From Nocardia amamiensis (GTDB lineage Bacteria; Actinomycetota; Actinomycetes; Mycobacteriales; Mycobacteriaceae), in the NCBI RefSeq assembly GCF_015477605.1, contig NZ_JADLQX010000043.1, forward strand, positions 1-49,090: a stretch of DNA of 49,090 nucleotides. Reading direction: 5' to 3'. Shown in pieces: positions 34,266 through 43,898 of the stretch. Positions within the stretch are counted from its first letter, which is position 1, and each line of letters begins with the position of its first letter. Position numbers and translations under genes: made by a program. A model generated the notes under the pieces. It saw only the letters and a list, made by a program, of their open reading frames with translations. It did not search any database and had not been told where the DNA came from.

Positions 34266-34299
34266 GGTCGCTGAGCGGGCGTGCGCCGGCTCAGCGACC
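34266..34299. terminator. Hairpin between convergent genes
   Basis: GGTCGCTGAGC (34266-34276) pairs perfectly with GCTCAGCGACC (34289-34299) over 11 bp with a 12-base loop. It lies 7 bases past the stop of the plus-strand gene and 5 bases past that of the minus-strand gene. No T-run on either side, so it is a terminator by position and stem only. Confidence 0.6.
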
Positions 34300-34304
34300 G
34301 TCGT

Positions 34305-34598
34305 TCAGAACCGAGATTCCTCAAAAGCGTTTGACTGATACCGCATTTCGGTGATGTGCTCGGGCGTCAGCAGCCGGTCGGGTACCGGTTCGTCGCGCCG
34401 CGTGAAGCCCGGCCGGGCGAGCAGTGCGGCCAGGGCGAGTACCTGGAGATCAGCCGGCGCCACCGTGTAGCGACCCGCGGCATCGACCACACGCGCGTCG
34501 ACCACGATGCACACGCTGCCGACCGCGACGACCGGAGCTCGATCGCCGCGCTCGGCCACGATTCTCGGCAGGTGCTCGGGGACGCTCGGCTCGTTCAT
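34305..34598 (-). CDS. Small protein of unknown function, paralogous to the N-terminus of the gene at 12992
   Basis: 97 residues; ATG at 34598 has AAAGG upstream and lies 25 bases after the eccC stop. LPRIVAERGDRAPVVAVGSVC, then VVDAAGRYTVAPADLQVL and DEPVPDRLLTPEHI match MPRIVGRRND.AVVVAVGGVC, DAAGH and DEPMPAGLLSAAQL in the 355-residue protein. It would be co-transcribed as the last gene of the eccD-mycP-eccC run. The conserved domain is not one I recognise; two copies flanking core components suggest a T7SS-linked role. Confidence 0.6.
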   Translation of the reverse strand: MNEPSVPEHLPRIVAERGDRAPVVAVGSVCIVVDARVVDAAGRYTVAPADLQVLALAALLARPGFTRRDEPVPDRLLTPEHITEMRYQSNAFEESRF

Positions 34599-34623
34599 CA
34601 CAGGCCTTTCCGATCGGACCGAA

Positions 34624-37600
34624 TCACAGGGCGGGCAGCTGACAGATCTGGACGAGCTCGCGCCCACGCGTGCGTGACACCAGCATGCCCCGTCCCGGCG
34701 GATACTGCGCCGGGCGCACGTCACCGAGCAGCACACCCTCGTCCTTGGGGGTGCTCATCAGAATGCCGTCGACCGACATGTCCTTGAGCGGGCCGAGGAC
34801 ATTGTCGTAGAGCGCACGCGACGCGCCGCCGGCTCGCCGCGCGATCACCACGTGCAGACCGATATCGCGGGCCTGCGGAAGCAGATCCATCAGCGGCAGC
34901 AGCGGATTGTTCGACGCCACCATGTCGTAGTCATCGACGATCACATAGACCTCCGGGCCGGTCCACCAGCTGCGTTCCCGAAGCTGCGTGGGGGTGATGT
35001 CGGCGCCCGGCATCCGCTGGGACACAAATCCCGCAACCTCTTTGAGGGTCGGGACCGAGGTTTGCGCCGAGGTCGAATATCCGGCCAGATGCGGGCCATC
35101 GATGGCGCCGAGCATGGTGCGGCGATAGTCGACCATAATGACCCGGGCATCGTTCGGGCTGGAGTTCTCCACGATTCCCTGCGCGATATTGCGCAGCAGT
35201 GTGGTCTTGCCGCAGCCGACGTCGGCGAAGACCAGCAGGTGCGGTTGCTCCTCGAAGTCGAGCACCATCGGCGCCAGTTCCGATTCGCTCAGTCCGATCA
35301 GGACCCGCTTGTTATCCAGGCGCAGGCCCTGCGCCCGTGCGGTTTCCAGCACCTGTGCCCGGTCCAGTTCCAGCGGGAGTTGGCGCACGGCGGGTGCGTG
35401 GCGGTCACCGTAGACCCGCACCATCGCTTCCTTGGCCGCGGCGACGCCCTCGGCGAGGGTCCCCGGGTCGACGTCGGTGTCGAGGCGGGGCAGCGCGATC
35501 AACATGTGCAGTTTGTCGGGAGTCATGCCGCGGCCCGGGCGATTGATCGGAACGCCCACTGCCGCACGACGATCCATCTCCGAGTCCGACGGGTCGCCGA
35601 GGCGTAGTTCGATCCTGGTGCCGATCTGATCCTTCACCACCGGCCGGATCTCGGCCCACCGGTTGGCGCCGAGCACGAGGTGGATGCCGTAGGACAGACC
35701 GCGCGCGGCCAAACCGAGCACCTGGCCTTCGACGATGTCGAAATCCTCCCGGAACGCCGCCCAGCCGTCGATGACCAGGAAGACATCGCCGAACAGGTCG
35801 GCCGAGAGCGGGTGCGCCGCGCGTTCGCCCTCGGGCAGCTCGGCGAGCTGTGCCTTCAGTTTCCGGAAGTCGCGCATGTTCTCGATGCCGAGGTCGAGAA
35901 AGCGGCGTTCACGCTGCCGCAACAGCATGCTGAGCTCGGCCACTATCCGCCGGACGCGGTCGCCCTCGAGGCGACCTGCCGTCGACCCGACGTGCGGGAG
36001 ACCGGCGAGCGCGGACAGTGTGCCGCCACCGAAATCGAGGCAGTAGAACTGCACCTGCTCGGGGGTGTGAGTGGCCGCGGCAGCCGTGATGATGGTGCGC
36101 AGGGTGGTCGACTTGCCCGACTGCGGCCCACCGACCACCGCGATATTGCCCTGGGCGCCGGCCAGCTCGATCGTGAGGACATCGCGCCGCTGCTCGTAGG
36201 GCTTGTCGACGATGCCGATCGGCAACCACAGATTGCCGTTGCGGTTGCTCTCCGAACGCCAATCCTGCTCGGGCAGCAGCATATCCACGGTGGGCGAGAT
36301 CTCGAGCGGCGGCAGCCAGACTTCGTGCGCGGGTCTGCCGTGCCCGGTCAACCGCTCGACCACCACCTGCAGCAGTGACTGCTCGTGCGTGGGGGCGAGG
36401 GGTTCGGTCGCGGTTTCGCCGAGCAGTTCGCTCAGGTCCGGCAGTTCCACCGGGACCGGCTGCGCCGCGCGGACCGCGACGGCCGCGGCGGTGAAGAGGT
36501 CGACCGCGCCCGCTGTGCCGGTCGCCTCGGCGACGGCACGGTCACCGGCGGGCGGCACATAGGTACCCGACACGTAGGTCGCGTTGAACCGCAGCGGGTC
36601 CGAGGAATCGCTCTTGAGATAGCCGGCGCCGGGTTGACCGGGCAGGTGATAGGCGTCGGTGATGCCGAGCACCTGGCGGGACTCGCCAGCGGAGAAGGTG
36701 CGCAGGCCGATTCGGTAGGACAGGTGCGAGTCCAGACCGCGCAGCCGGTTCTCCTCGAGGCGCTGCGATGCCAGCAGGAGATGCACCCGCAGCGATCGCC
36801 CGAGCCGGCCGATCATCACGAAGAGCTCCGCGAAATCCGGCTTCTGCGAGAGCAATTCGGAGAACTCGTCGACGATGATGAACAGTGCCGGTAGTGGATC
36901 GAGCTGGGCTCCGTTGGTGCGCGCCTTCTCGTATTCGGTGACATTGGCGAAGTTCCCGGTCGCTCGGAGCAATTCCTGACGGCGGGTCAATTCACCGGCG
37001 AGAGCGTCACGCATGCGGTCGACCATCGAGAGTTCTTCCTCGAGATTGGTGATCACCGCGGAAACATGGGGGAGGGGGTCGAGGCCGAGGAAGGTCGCAC
37101 CGCCCTTGAAGTCGACCAGGACGAGGTTGAGCAGATCCGGCGAGTGGGTGGTCACCATCGACAACACCAGCGTGCGCAGGAACTCCGACTTGCCCGAACC
37201 TGTAGCACCGATACACAATCCGTGCGGGCCCATGCCGCTCTCCGCGGATTCCTTGATGTCGATCTCGACGGGCGTGCCGTCGGGAGTGACGCCGATCGGA
37301 ACCCGGAGGCGTTCGCGCGCGGAGCGGGGCCGCCACACGGACTCGGCGTCGATCGTCGCGGCGTCGGGAATCGACAGCAGCGACATCAGACCGGGATCGC
37401 CGGAGACGTCGTCGCCGAGATTGACGATCTGGGCGGTGGTGGCGATCCGGAACCGAGCCATGGCGCGCGCGAAGGTGGCGGCCACCTCGGGGCTCAGCCG
37501 ATCGGGACCCGCGAAATTCTCCACCGACCCGCCGGTGCGCGCGCCGATCACGTCCTCGTCGACGACCAATTGCAGGCCGCGCCGGACCGCGAGCCCGGCT

Positions 37601-38658
37601 GGTGGCGCGGTCAGGTCCAATACGGTGACCGAGTCGAGGCCCGCGTCGCTGATCGTGCGTTCGGAACCGCTGACATAGCCGTCGTCGATGACGACGACCA
37701 CGTGCAATCGCCCCGTGGTCGGCGGTGCGTTGCGCAGGAACCGGCCTCGTTCGAGCAGGTCCTCGCTCAATGCGGTCTCGAGCTCCGAGAGCGACTCGTA
37801 AACCGTGCGCGCCGAGCCGATCCCGTCGCGGTCGCGCGGATGTTGCAGGTGCGGAAGCCATTTCGTCCATTGCCAGGTCTCCGCGTCGGGTTCGGCGGTG
37901 ACGATGGCGAAGATCATGAAGTCCGGACCGTGAAAAGTGGCCAGTTCCATCAGTATCGATCGGAGCAGAGCGCGCCCGTGCTCCCGCGGGCCTTCGATGT
38001 TGACCGCGGGGAACGCGCGCAGCGAGATGGCGGTCGGCAGGCCGTGCACGACCGAGTGAGTGCGCACGAACCGGCGCAGCGCCACCGTCGCCACCGGTTC
38101 CAGGTCTTCGAGCGGGCCGGTCTCGGGCCTGGCCAGCTTGGTGGCGATGCGATGGCTGCCGACGCCGATCCGGACATGCCCGAAGTCGGGGTCGCCGGGC
38201 CGGCGTTCCCACATCCGCCGGGTGCCGATCAGGGCGTGCAGGTCGACCGGGTGCGGGTGGCTCCAGATCAATGCCGCCCGCTGCGCGGTGCCAGTGCTGC
38301 GGACGTCGCGGCGCAATTGATCGAGGTAGCGGAAATAGTCCTTGCGTTCCTCATTGAGCTCGGCCGCCTTCTTGCCACCGCCGCCGGTGCGACCGGCGAA
38401 CATGCCGACCATCGACATCAGCATCATCATCGGGAACATCATGGCCATGGGGTTGGTCAGCATCGACCGGCCGCTCATGGTGAACATCAGCGCCATCATG
38501 CCGACCATGGCGACCACCATGACCAGCGGAAGCAGGCGCTGCCACAGCGGGCCGGGCACCGGCGCGGTGATCTCCGGCGGTGCGTTGAGCACCACGTCGC
38601 CGCCGGGCGGCCGCGGCGGCGCGATCCGGGCCAGCCGAATGAAACCTTGTGTACTCAT
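34624..38658 (-). CDS. eccC: T7SS FtsK/SpoIIIE-type ATPase EccC (fused a+b)
   Basis: 1,344 residues from ATG 38658 (MSTQGFIRLARIAPPRPPGG, the EccC opening); the longer upstream frame only overlaps mycP. Two adjacent transmembrane helices lie at about residues 40-90 (Met-rich). Three ATPase domains follow: Walker A GATGSGKSE (Lys490) with FIIVDEFSELL; GGPQSGKSTT (Lys849) with VFLVIDGWAAF; DVGCGKTTL (Lys1151) with YVIVDDYDMV. All three P-loops are intact. EccC is the motor that recognises substrates and powers export. Unlike ESX-1, where it is split into EccCa and EccCb, here it is one chain, as in ESX-3/ESX-5. Confidence 0.95.
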   Translation of the reverse strand: MSTQGFIRLARIAPPRPPGGDVVLNAPPEITAPVPGPLWQRLLPLVMVVAMVGMMALMFTMSGRSMLTNPMAMMFPMMMLMSMVGMFAGRTGGGGKKAAELNEERKDYFRYLDQLRRDVRSTGTAQRAALIWSHPHPVDLHALIGTRRMWERRPGDPDFGHVRIGVGSHRIATKLARPETGPLEDLEPVATVALRRFVRTHSVVHGLPTAISLRAFPAVNIEGPREHGRALLRSILMELATFHGPDFMIFAIVTAEPDAETWQWTKWLPHLQHPRDRDGIGSARTVYESLSELETALSEDLLERGRFLRNAPPTTGRLHVVVVIDDGYVSGSERTISDAGLDSVTVLDLTAPPAGLAVRRGLQLVVDEDVIGARTGGSVENFAGPDRLSPEVAATFARAMARFRIATTAQIVNLGDDVSGDPGLMSLLSIPDAATIDAESVWRPRSARERLRVPIGVTPDGTPVEIDIKESAESGMGPHGLCIGATGSGKSEFLRTLVLSMVTTHSPDLLNLVLVDFKGGATFLGLDPLPHVSAVITNLEEELSMVDRMRDALAGELTRRQELLRATGNFANVTEYEKARTNGAQLDPLPALFIIVDEFSELLSQKPDFAELFVMIGRLGRSLRVHLLLASQRLEENRLRGLDSHLSYRIGLRTFSAGESRQVLGITDAYHLPGQPGAGYLKSDSSDPLRFNATYVSGTYVPPAGDRAVAEATGTAGAVDLFTAAAVAVRAAQPVPVELPDLSELLGETATEPLAPTHEQSLLQVVVERLTGHGRPAHEVWLPPLEISPTVDMLLPEQDWRSESNRNGNLWLPIGIVDKPYEQRRDVLTIELAGAQGNIAVVGGPQSGKSTTLRTIITAAAATHTPEQVQFYCLDFGGGTLSALAGLPHVGSTAGRLEGDRVRRIVAELSMLLRQRERRFLDLGIENMRDFRKLKAQLAELPEGERAAHPLSADLFGDVFLVIDGWAAFREDFDIVEGQVLGLAARGLSYGIHLVLGANRWAEIRPVVKDQIGTRIELRLGDPSDSEMDRRAAVGVPINRPGRGMTPDKLHMLIALPRLDTDVDPGTLAEGVAAAKEAMVRVYGDRHAPAVRQLPLELDRAQVLETARAQGLRLDNKRVLIGLSESELAPMVLDFEEQPHLLVFADVGCGKTTLLRNIAQGIVENSSPNDARVIMVDYRRTMLGAIDGPHLAGYSTSAQTSVPTLKEVAGFVSQRMPGADITPTQLRERSWWTGPEVYVIVDDYDMVASNNPLLPLMDLLPQARDIGLHVVIARRAGGASRALYDNVLGPLKDMSVDGILMSTPKDEGVLLGDVRPAQYPPGRGMLVSRTRGRELVQICQLPAL

Positions 38659-38669
38659 GGCTGTTCCGT

Positions 38670-40067
38670 TCAGTCGTCGCCGGGCAGAACGAGCGGCATG
38701 CGCTGCTTGCGGCGGAAGGGGATCGACAGCGTCGAGAAGATGGCGAGCAGGGTCAGGCAGATCGCGGCGCCCGTCACGCCGATGCGCCGCGGCCACGGGT
38801 TCACCGGTGCGATCGGGGTCGGGCCCGCGATCTGTTCGCCGGCCGCCGGATCATGGAGCGGCGGATTCGGCAGTACGGCGGTGAGCGCGGCTACCGGGTC
38901 GACCATGCCCGCGCCGATCCGGGCGTCGTGGCCGTCGCCGGGGGCATGCGCCGTGCCGATGATGCGATCCATCACCTCTTTGGCGGACAGCTGCGGAAAG
39001 CGTGCGCGCACAAGGGCCGCCAGGCCTGCGACGTAGGCGCTGGAAAAGCTGGTTCCCGCGACCGGCGATACCTGACCGTCGGCCTGCGGGGTGCCGTTGA
39101 CCAGGCCGGTGCCACCAGGTTTGCTGTCGAGTGAAATCAGGTTGCTGCCGGGGGCGGCCACCGAGACCCACGGCCCGTACAGCGTGAACGGCGACGGCGA
39201 GCCGTCCGGCTCGACCGAGGCCACCGAGAGCACATAGGGCGAGAACCACGCGGGCGTCGCGATGGTTCTGACCGAATCCCAGCCGGCGCCGTTCTGCTCC
39301 TTGCACGCGCCCTGCGATTGCAGGTTTCCCGCGGCCGCTACGACGACGACATCGCGGTCGTAAGCGTATTTCAGTGCGGCGCCGAGCATCCCGTCCACCG
39401 GGCCGGAACCGGCGGGCCGGCAGGACACTTCGGAGATGTTGACGACCGTCGCGTGCAGATCCACCGCGCGGACCACGGCATGCGCGAGGGTGGCGACGGT
39501 GCCGTACCCACCGGCCGACATGCCGTCCGGCCGGTCATTGCGGTAGCTGTTCTTGGCTTGATAGGCCAGGCTGGTCTGCCGGATCGCCAGCACCGTGGCG
39601 CCCGGGGCGACACCGGCGAAACCATCGCCGCCGTCCGGGGACGGGTGCGCGGCGATGATCCCCGCGACCAGGGTGCCGTGCCCGTCGCAGTCGGTCGTGC
39701 CGTCGGAATCGGAGACGTAGTCCCCGCCCGCGTCGACCGTCAACCGCGGATGGCGATTGACTCCGGTGTCGATCACCGCGACAACCTGTCCCGCGCCGCG
39801 ACCGAATTCCCAGGCAGCGGCGACCCCGAGCGCCTTTTGCGCGGCGGGCACCCCGACCGGAGATGGTCCGGTCCAGCTGGGTTCCGAGCACAGCAGTCGC
39901 TGTTGCGAGGGTTCCGGCGGGGCCACCGGGGCGCCGGTGATCAGCAGGCCCGGATCGACCCCTGGCGGCACGACGGCCCTGGCTGGACCGGCGGGCTGCA
40001 ACGCCGCCGTGATCGCGAGTGCCGCGACGGCGAGCGCGGCCGGCGCCGATCGTGCGTGGTCACGCAT
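38670..40067 (-). CDS. mycP: Mycosin, subtilisin-like serine protease MycP
   Basis: 465 residues from ATG 40067, which overlaps the eccD end by 8 bases; an in-frame ATG at 40082 would add five residues. The N-terminus is a signal-peptide-like stretch (ALAVAALAITAALQPAGPARA), the catalytic triad is Asp100 (VIDTG), His130 (DGHGT) and Ser340 (AGTSFSSA), with oxyanion Asn248 (AAAGN). A C-terminal transmembrane helix (VTGAAICLTLLAIFSTL) and basic tail anchor it outside the membrane. MycP stabilises the ESX core complex and cleaves some substrates. Confidence 0.93.
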   Translation of the reverse strand: MRDHARSAPAALAVAALAITAALQPAGPARAVVPPGVDPGLLITGAPVAPPEPSQQRLLCSEPSWTGPSPVGVPAAQKALGVAAAWEFGRGAGQVVAVIDTGVNRHPRLTVDAGGDYVSDSDGTTDCDGHGTLVAGIIAAHPSPDGGDGFAGVAPGATVLAIRQTSLAYQAKNSYRNDRPDGMSAGGYGTVATLAHAVVRAVDLHATVVNISEVSCRPAGSGPVDGMLGAALKYAYDRDVVVVAAAGNLQSQGACKEQNGAGWDSVRTIATPAWFSPYVLSVASVEPDGSPSPFTLYGPWVSVAAPGSNLISLDSKPGGTGLVNGTPQADGQVSPVAGTSFSSAYVAGLAALVRARFPQLSAKEVMDRIIGTAHAPGDGHDARIGAGMVDPVAALTAVLPNPPLHDPAAGEQIAGPTPIAPVNPWPRRIGVTGAAICLTLLAIFSTLSIPFRRKQRMPLVLPGDD

Positions 40068-41517
40068 TGCGGGCCAGGGCATAGACGTCGATGATCCAGA
40101 AGACCAGTGGCCCGATCAGGCAGATCATCAGGTACTCCAGCAGCTCACCGGCCCGCTGCACGACCGGCGAGATCTCGAGCTTCGGCCCGGCCACCCCGAT
40201 CAGCAGCGCGAGTGCCGCGACGACGAGCAGCGCGCCCGCGGCGGGCAACGCGGCATCGGTGAGTTGGGTGCCGAGCAGCACCATCGGCGGGATCAGCGCC
40301 GAGCAGCCGCCGAGCACCAGCAGCGCAGCCTGGGTGAGGTCAGAGAAGGCACGCCCGCGCCGGGCCAGCACGATGCCGACCGCCACCGCCAGCAACGCGG
40401 TTTGCCAGAGGTGCTCCCGGGCCGCCGCGACCACCATGATCGTCGCGCACACCGTCACCGTCACGATCCCGGCGATCATCCCGGACTGATAGTCGTTGGC
40501 CCGACGGGACCGTTCGCCCAGCCCGGCCGCCGAGGGGATCGAGGTCGCGCCGATCGCGCCGATGCCCTCGATGGTCGGCCGGGGCTCATGGTCACGCGGA
40601 TCGATCACTCCGCCCGCGGTCGGCACCGGCGGCACCGGCAGCCGCGCGGCCGCGACCGCGATCCGCGGCGTCAGCGTGATGCCGAGCAGTGCGATGAAGA
40701 TGACTCCGGCCGCGGTTTTGGACGGTGCCACCTGCCACACCGTGGTCGTACCCGCGGCGCCGAGGCCGAACGCCGTGATCGTGATGACGGCGGTGAACAT
40801 GGTTGGGCGCACCGCAATCACCCGCATCGCGATCGTCGCGAGCAGCATCGTGACGGCACAACTCAGCAGCAGGTGCGGTGCGCCCGGCCGACCGGGCACG
40901 AGCGCCGCGGCCCCGGTGCCCATCAGCAGCAACCCGCACAGCGCGAGGACCGTGGCGGGCAGTGTCGCGGCATACCACCGGGCGACGAGCCCGGCTCCGA
41001 CCAGGACGAGGAGCCCGAACCCGACGCCCGCAGCACCGGCCCATCCGCCGGCCCCGTGTCCCGCCGCGTACAGCAACAGGAGGCACGCGCTCGCGACCGC
41101 GGCGATCGCGCCGCCGAGCCCGGCCAGACCCGCGGACTCGGCGGTCCAGCCGCGAAACGAGTTGTCGGTCAGCCGGGCCACGGCGTCGATCACGTCATCG
41201 AAGAGCGCAGGGGAGTCGACCGAATCCACCGCGCTCAGCACCAGCAGGTCGCCGTCGAAGACCTCGGCCTCGGTGAGCGTCCGGACCGGATCGATCGCGG
41301 TGTGGCCCAGCCGGGACAGCGTCCAATGCCGGGCGGCCAGCGGCCCATCCTCCTCGTGTTCGGACAGGTCCGGATTGCGAGAGGCGATGAGTGTCACCAC
41401 ATCTGGAATGAAATTGGCGATCGGGATCGTGGCGGGCAGCGCGACATCGACCTGAGTGTTCCCGCCGATCACCGAGACTCTGCACAGCTGCGGCTCGATC
41501 GCCGTTGACTCGATCAC
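40060..41517 (-). CDS. eccD: T7SS channel component EccD
   Basis: 485 residues starting at GTG 41517, with GGGAG 7 bases upstream (an upstream in-frame ATG at 41634 has no site and starts before the EccD-like sequence). The N-terminal 95 residues (CRVSVIGGNTQVDVALPATIPI ... DGDLLVL) form the ubiquitin-like domain, followed by about 11 transmembrane helices with a cytosolic loop (PTAGGVIDPRDHEP). EccD dimers make the membrane barrel of the ESX complex. It is first in the minus-strand operon eccD-mycP-eccC-small gene. Confidence 0.9.
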   Translation of the reverse strand: MIESTAIEPQLCRVSVIGGNTQVDVALPATIPIANFIPDVVTLIASRNPDLSEHEEDGPLAARHWTLSRLGHTAIDPVRTLTEAEVFDGDLLVLSAVDSVDSPALFDDVIDAVARLTDNSFRGWTAESAGLAGLGGAIAAVASACLLLLYAAGHGAGGWAGAAGVGFGLLVLVGAGLVARWYAATLPATVLALCGLLLMGTGAAALVPGRPGAPHLLLSCAVTMLLATIAMRVIAVRPTMFTAVITITAFGLGAAGTTTVWQVAPSKTAAGVIFIALLGITLTPRIAVAAARLPVPPVPTAGGVIDPRDHEPRPTIEGIGAIGATSIPSAAGLGERSRRANDYQSGMIAGIVTVTVCATIMVVAAAREHLWQTALLAVAVGIVLARRGRAFSDLTQAALLVLGGCSALIPPMVLLGTQLTDAALPAAGALLVVAALALLIGVAGPKLEISPVVQRAGELLEYLMICLIGPLVFWIIDVYALARNA

Positions 41518-41743
41518 GTGACAACTCCCGAATTCCCTGGTTACGACGATCGGGAAGGTAGCAATCACGGTGCCCCGCGGCAGTGGCCCGACGCGGAGTT
41601 CGCTTTGTCGTAACCCGCGGTGTGGCAACGACATGCGGTTATCGCGTCGAGCGCGCGCGGTGGGGTGAACTGTCCGTGAATGGCCGGTGTTCGCCGTCCG
41701 GGTTCGCTGGGCCGGACAGCCGAGTTCGCGCTAATTTCCGGGC
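41518..41743. other. Divergent intergenic region eccD / eccA
   Basis: 226 bases without a gene. It must hold promoters for both directions, but I could not pick out a convincing -35/-10 pair, operator or riboswitch. An ATG-containing frame from 41583 runs into eccA in another frame and looks spurious. Confidence 0.5.
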
Positions 41744-43564
41744 ATGTCAGCGATTCGGCAAGCGCAACAGGTCTTCGACGCGGGCGTCCTCTCGCTCGGT
41801 CTGATGGTCGACGGCCAGCAAGCCGCGAAGAATCTCGAGTACGCCAAGGTCGCCTTCCGCCGGGCGACCGAGCTCGATCCCGACATGTGCGACGCCTGGC
41901 TCGGGCGCGTCGCCGCCGGGGACGCCACCCAGGAAGTGCTACGCCAGTTACACCGCACCTCGACGACTTCGCATCTGCGTGAGCAGCGCCGGCTCGGTCT
42001 GCCGCCGCGGCAACTGGCCGGCCGGTTCCAGATCGGCCAGTACATCGACTATCCGATCGCCAGCCTCACCGAGATCTGGCTCGCCCAGGCGATGCACCTC
42101 GTCGAGGATCGGGATTTCGATGCGGCCGAACGCGTTCTCGACGAGCTGGACGAGCGTCGCAGGCAGCTGACCGAGGATCCCGACCGTGCCGTCGACGACA
42201 AGGTCTGCGCCTACGCGCGCGGCGTGCTCTATTTCACCGGTCAACTGTGGCCGGAGGTGATGGGCGTGCTGGCCGGGTCGGCCGACTGGCAGGACCAATA
42301 CATGGCGGCCGGGGCGCACGTCATGGTCGGCACCGCCTGCGCCCACCTCGGCCTCTTCGGCGAGGCGACCCGCCGGCTGGAATTGGCCGAGCGCGGCCCG
42401 ATTCCGGCGGCCCGGACCGCGGCCATGTACTGCCGCGGGCTGGCGTTGCGCGAGCAAGGCCACGAGAACGAGGCACGGGCGTTGTTCGAGACCGTCTACA
42501 CGCAGGTCCCCGGGTTCGCCTCCAACGCCACCGCGATGCGCGACCCCAAGTTCCGGATCATGGTGACCACCAAGGAACAGATCGAATCACGCACCGACCG
42601 TTGGGATCCGGCGTCGGCGCCGTCCCTGGCGGAGGCAGCCGAAGAGGAACAGCATCACAGGGCCGAGGTGATCCTCGCCGCCGCCCGCGCGGAACTGGCG
42701 GCGCAGATCGGCCTCGGTGCGGTCAAGGTGCAGGTCGCCAAGCTGCAGTCCTCGGCGATGATGGCCAAGATCAGGGCCGAGAAGGGCCTCAACAGCATGC
42801 CCCGCGGCCAGCATCTCGCCTTCACCGGCCCGCCCGGCACCGGCAAGACCACCATCGCCAGGGTGGTGGCCAAGATCTACTGCGGGCTCGGGTTGCTCAA
42901 GACCGACAAGGTCGTGGAGGCCAAACGGTCCGATTTCGTTGGCCAGCACCTGGGTTCGACCGCGATCAAATCCAACCAGCTGATCGATTCGGCCATGGAC
43001 GGTGTGCTGTTCGTCGACGAGGCCTACACCCTGATCCAGGCGGGCCTTTCCGGTGGTGACGCCTTCGGGCGCGAGGCCGTCGACACCCTGCTGGCGCGGA
43101 TGGAGAACGATCGCGACCGCCTGGTCGTCATCATCGCAGGCTACGACGGCGAGATCGACCGCTTCCTGGCCAGCAACGACGGCCTGTCCTCCCGCTTCGC
43201 CAAGCGCGTGAAGTTCGACTCCTACTCGCCCGGCGAACTCTGCGAGATAGCCCGATTCATCGCCGCCAAACGCGATTCCGCCGTAGCCGACGAGGCGGTC
43301 GAACTGTTGCGCGAGTCGTGCGCGACGCTCTACGCCACCGAAGGCACCGACCAGAGCGGCCTGCCCCGCCGCGGCGTCGACCTCGCCGGCAACGGCCGAT
43401 TCATCCGAAACGTCATCGAAAGCGCAGAGGAAGAGCGCGAATACCGCCTAGCCATGGACGACAGCCTCGACCACCGCGCCCTCGACGAAGAAACCCTGAT
43501 GCGCATCGAGGCCGACGATATGCGCAAGGCGCTGGAAGTGGTGCTCTCGACCCTCATGCCCTGA
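41744..43564 (+). CDS. eccA: T7SS cytosolic AAA+ ATPase EccA
   Basis: 606 residues. The N-terminal half is a TPR-like helical domain; the C-terminal half is a CbxX/CfqX-type AAA+ module with Walker A GPPGTGKTT (Lys368), Walker B GVLFVDEAYTLI, sensor IIAGYDGEID and an arginine-finger region SSRFAKRVKF. EccA helps to release substrates from EspG and is present only in ESX types that handle PE/PPE proteins, in agreement with the three EspG-like genes here. It is separate from the other ecc genes, diverging from eccD. Confidence 0.93.
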   Translation: MSAIRQAQQVFDAGVLSLGLMVDGQQAAKNLEYAKVAFRRATELDPDMCDAWLGRVAAGDATQEVLRQLHRTSTTSHLREQRRLGLPPRQLAGRFQIGQYIDYPIASLTEIWLAQAMHLVEDRDFDAAERVLDELDERRRQLTEDPDRAVDDKVCAYARGVLYFTGQLWPEVMGVLAGSADWQDQYMAAGAHVMVGTACAHLGLFGEATRRLELAERGPIPAARTAAMYCRGLALREQGHENEARALFETVYTQVPGFASNATAMRDPKFRIMVTTKEQIESRTDRWDPASAPSLAEAAEEEQHHRAEVILAAARAELAAQIGLGAVKVQVAKLQSSAMMAKIRAEKGLNSMPRGQHLAFTGPPGTGKTTIARVVAKIYCGLGLLKTDKVVEAKRSDFVGQHLGSTAIKSNQLIDSAMDGVLFVDEAYTLIQAGLSGGDAFGREAVDTLLARMENDRDRLVVIIAGYDGEIDRFLASNDGLSSRFAKRVKFDSYSPGELCEIARFIAAKRDSAVADEAVELLRESCATLYATEGTDQSGLPRRGVDLAGNGRFIRNVIESAEEEREYRLAMDDSLDHRALDEETLMRIEADDMRKALEVVLSTLMP

Positions 43565-43565
43565 G

Positions 43566-43855
43566 TGCGAATACAACTGGGAGTCGAAGCATCTCGCCGA
43601 GCTTGTCGCCGACCTGACGACGAAGTTCGCCGACCTGTACGACGTCAGCCACGAGCGGAAGAACGTCGCCGAGTATCCGGGCTACTGCCTGGGGTCGATC
43701 ACTGTGTCGAGAAGAATCCCGGCTTTCTCGCATTTATCACGAAGAGTGAGTTTTCGTTCAAGCGCTACGACAAGTTCACGGCGGCAGGCGTCGTCGAAGG
43801 CGGAGACCTCTACCGCGAGTTCGGTGAATTCGACGCATTGACCGGTCCCCGATAA
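43566..43855 (+). pseudogene. Frameshifted fragment of an unrecognised gene
   Basis: Directly after the eccA stop, one frame reads CEYNWESKHLAELVADL...YPGYCLGSITVS and then, after a frame change near 43705, KNPGFLAFITKSEFSFKRYD... to GEFDALTGPR before a stop at 43853-43855. The two halves join sensibly, so this is probably one gene broken by an indel, with its 5' end lost. The family is not recognised. It marks the edge of the decayed zone. Confidence 0.5.
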
Positions 43856-43898
43856 CGGGACCACCCGGTCTTTGAGCCCGGGTTGTTTCGATCCCGTT

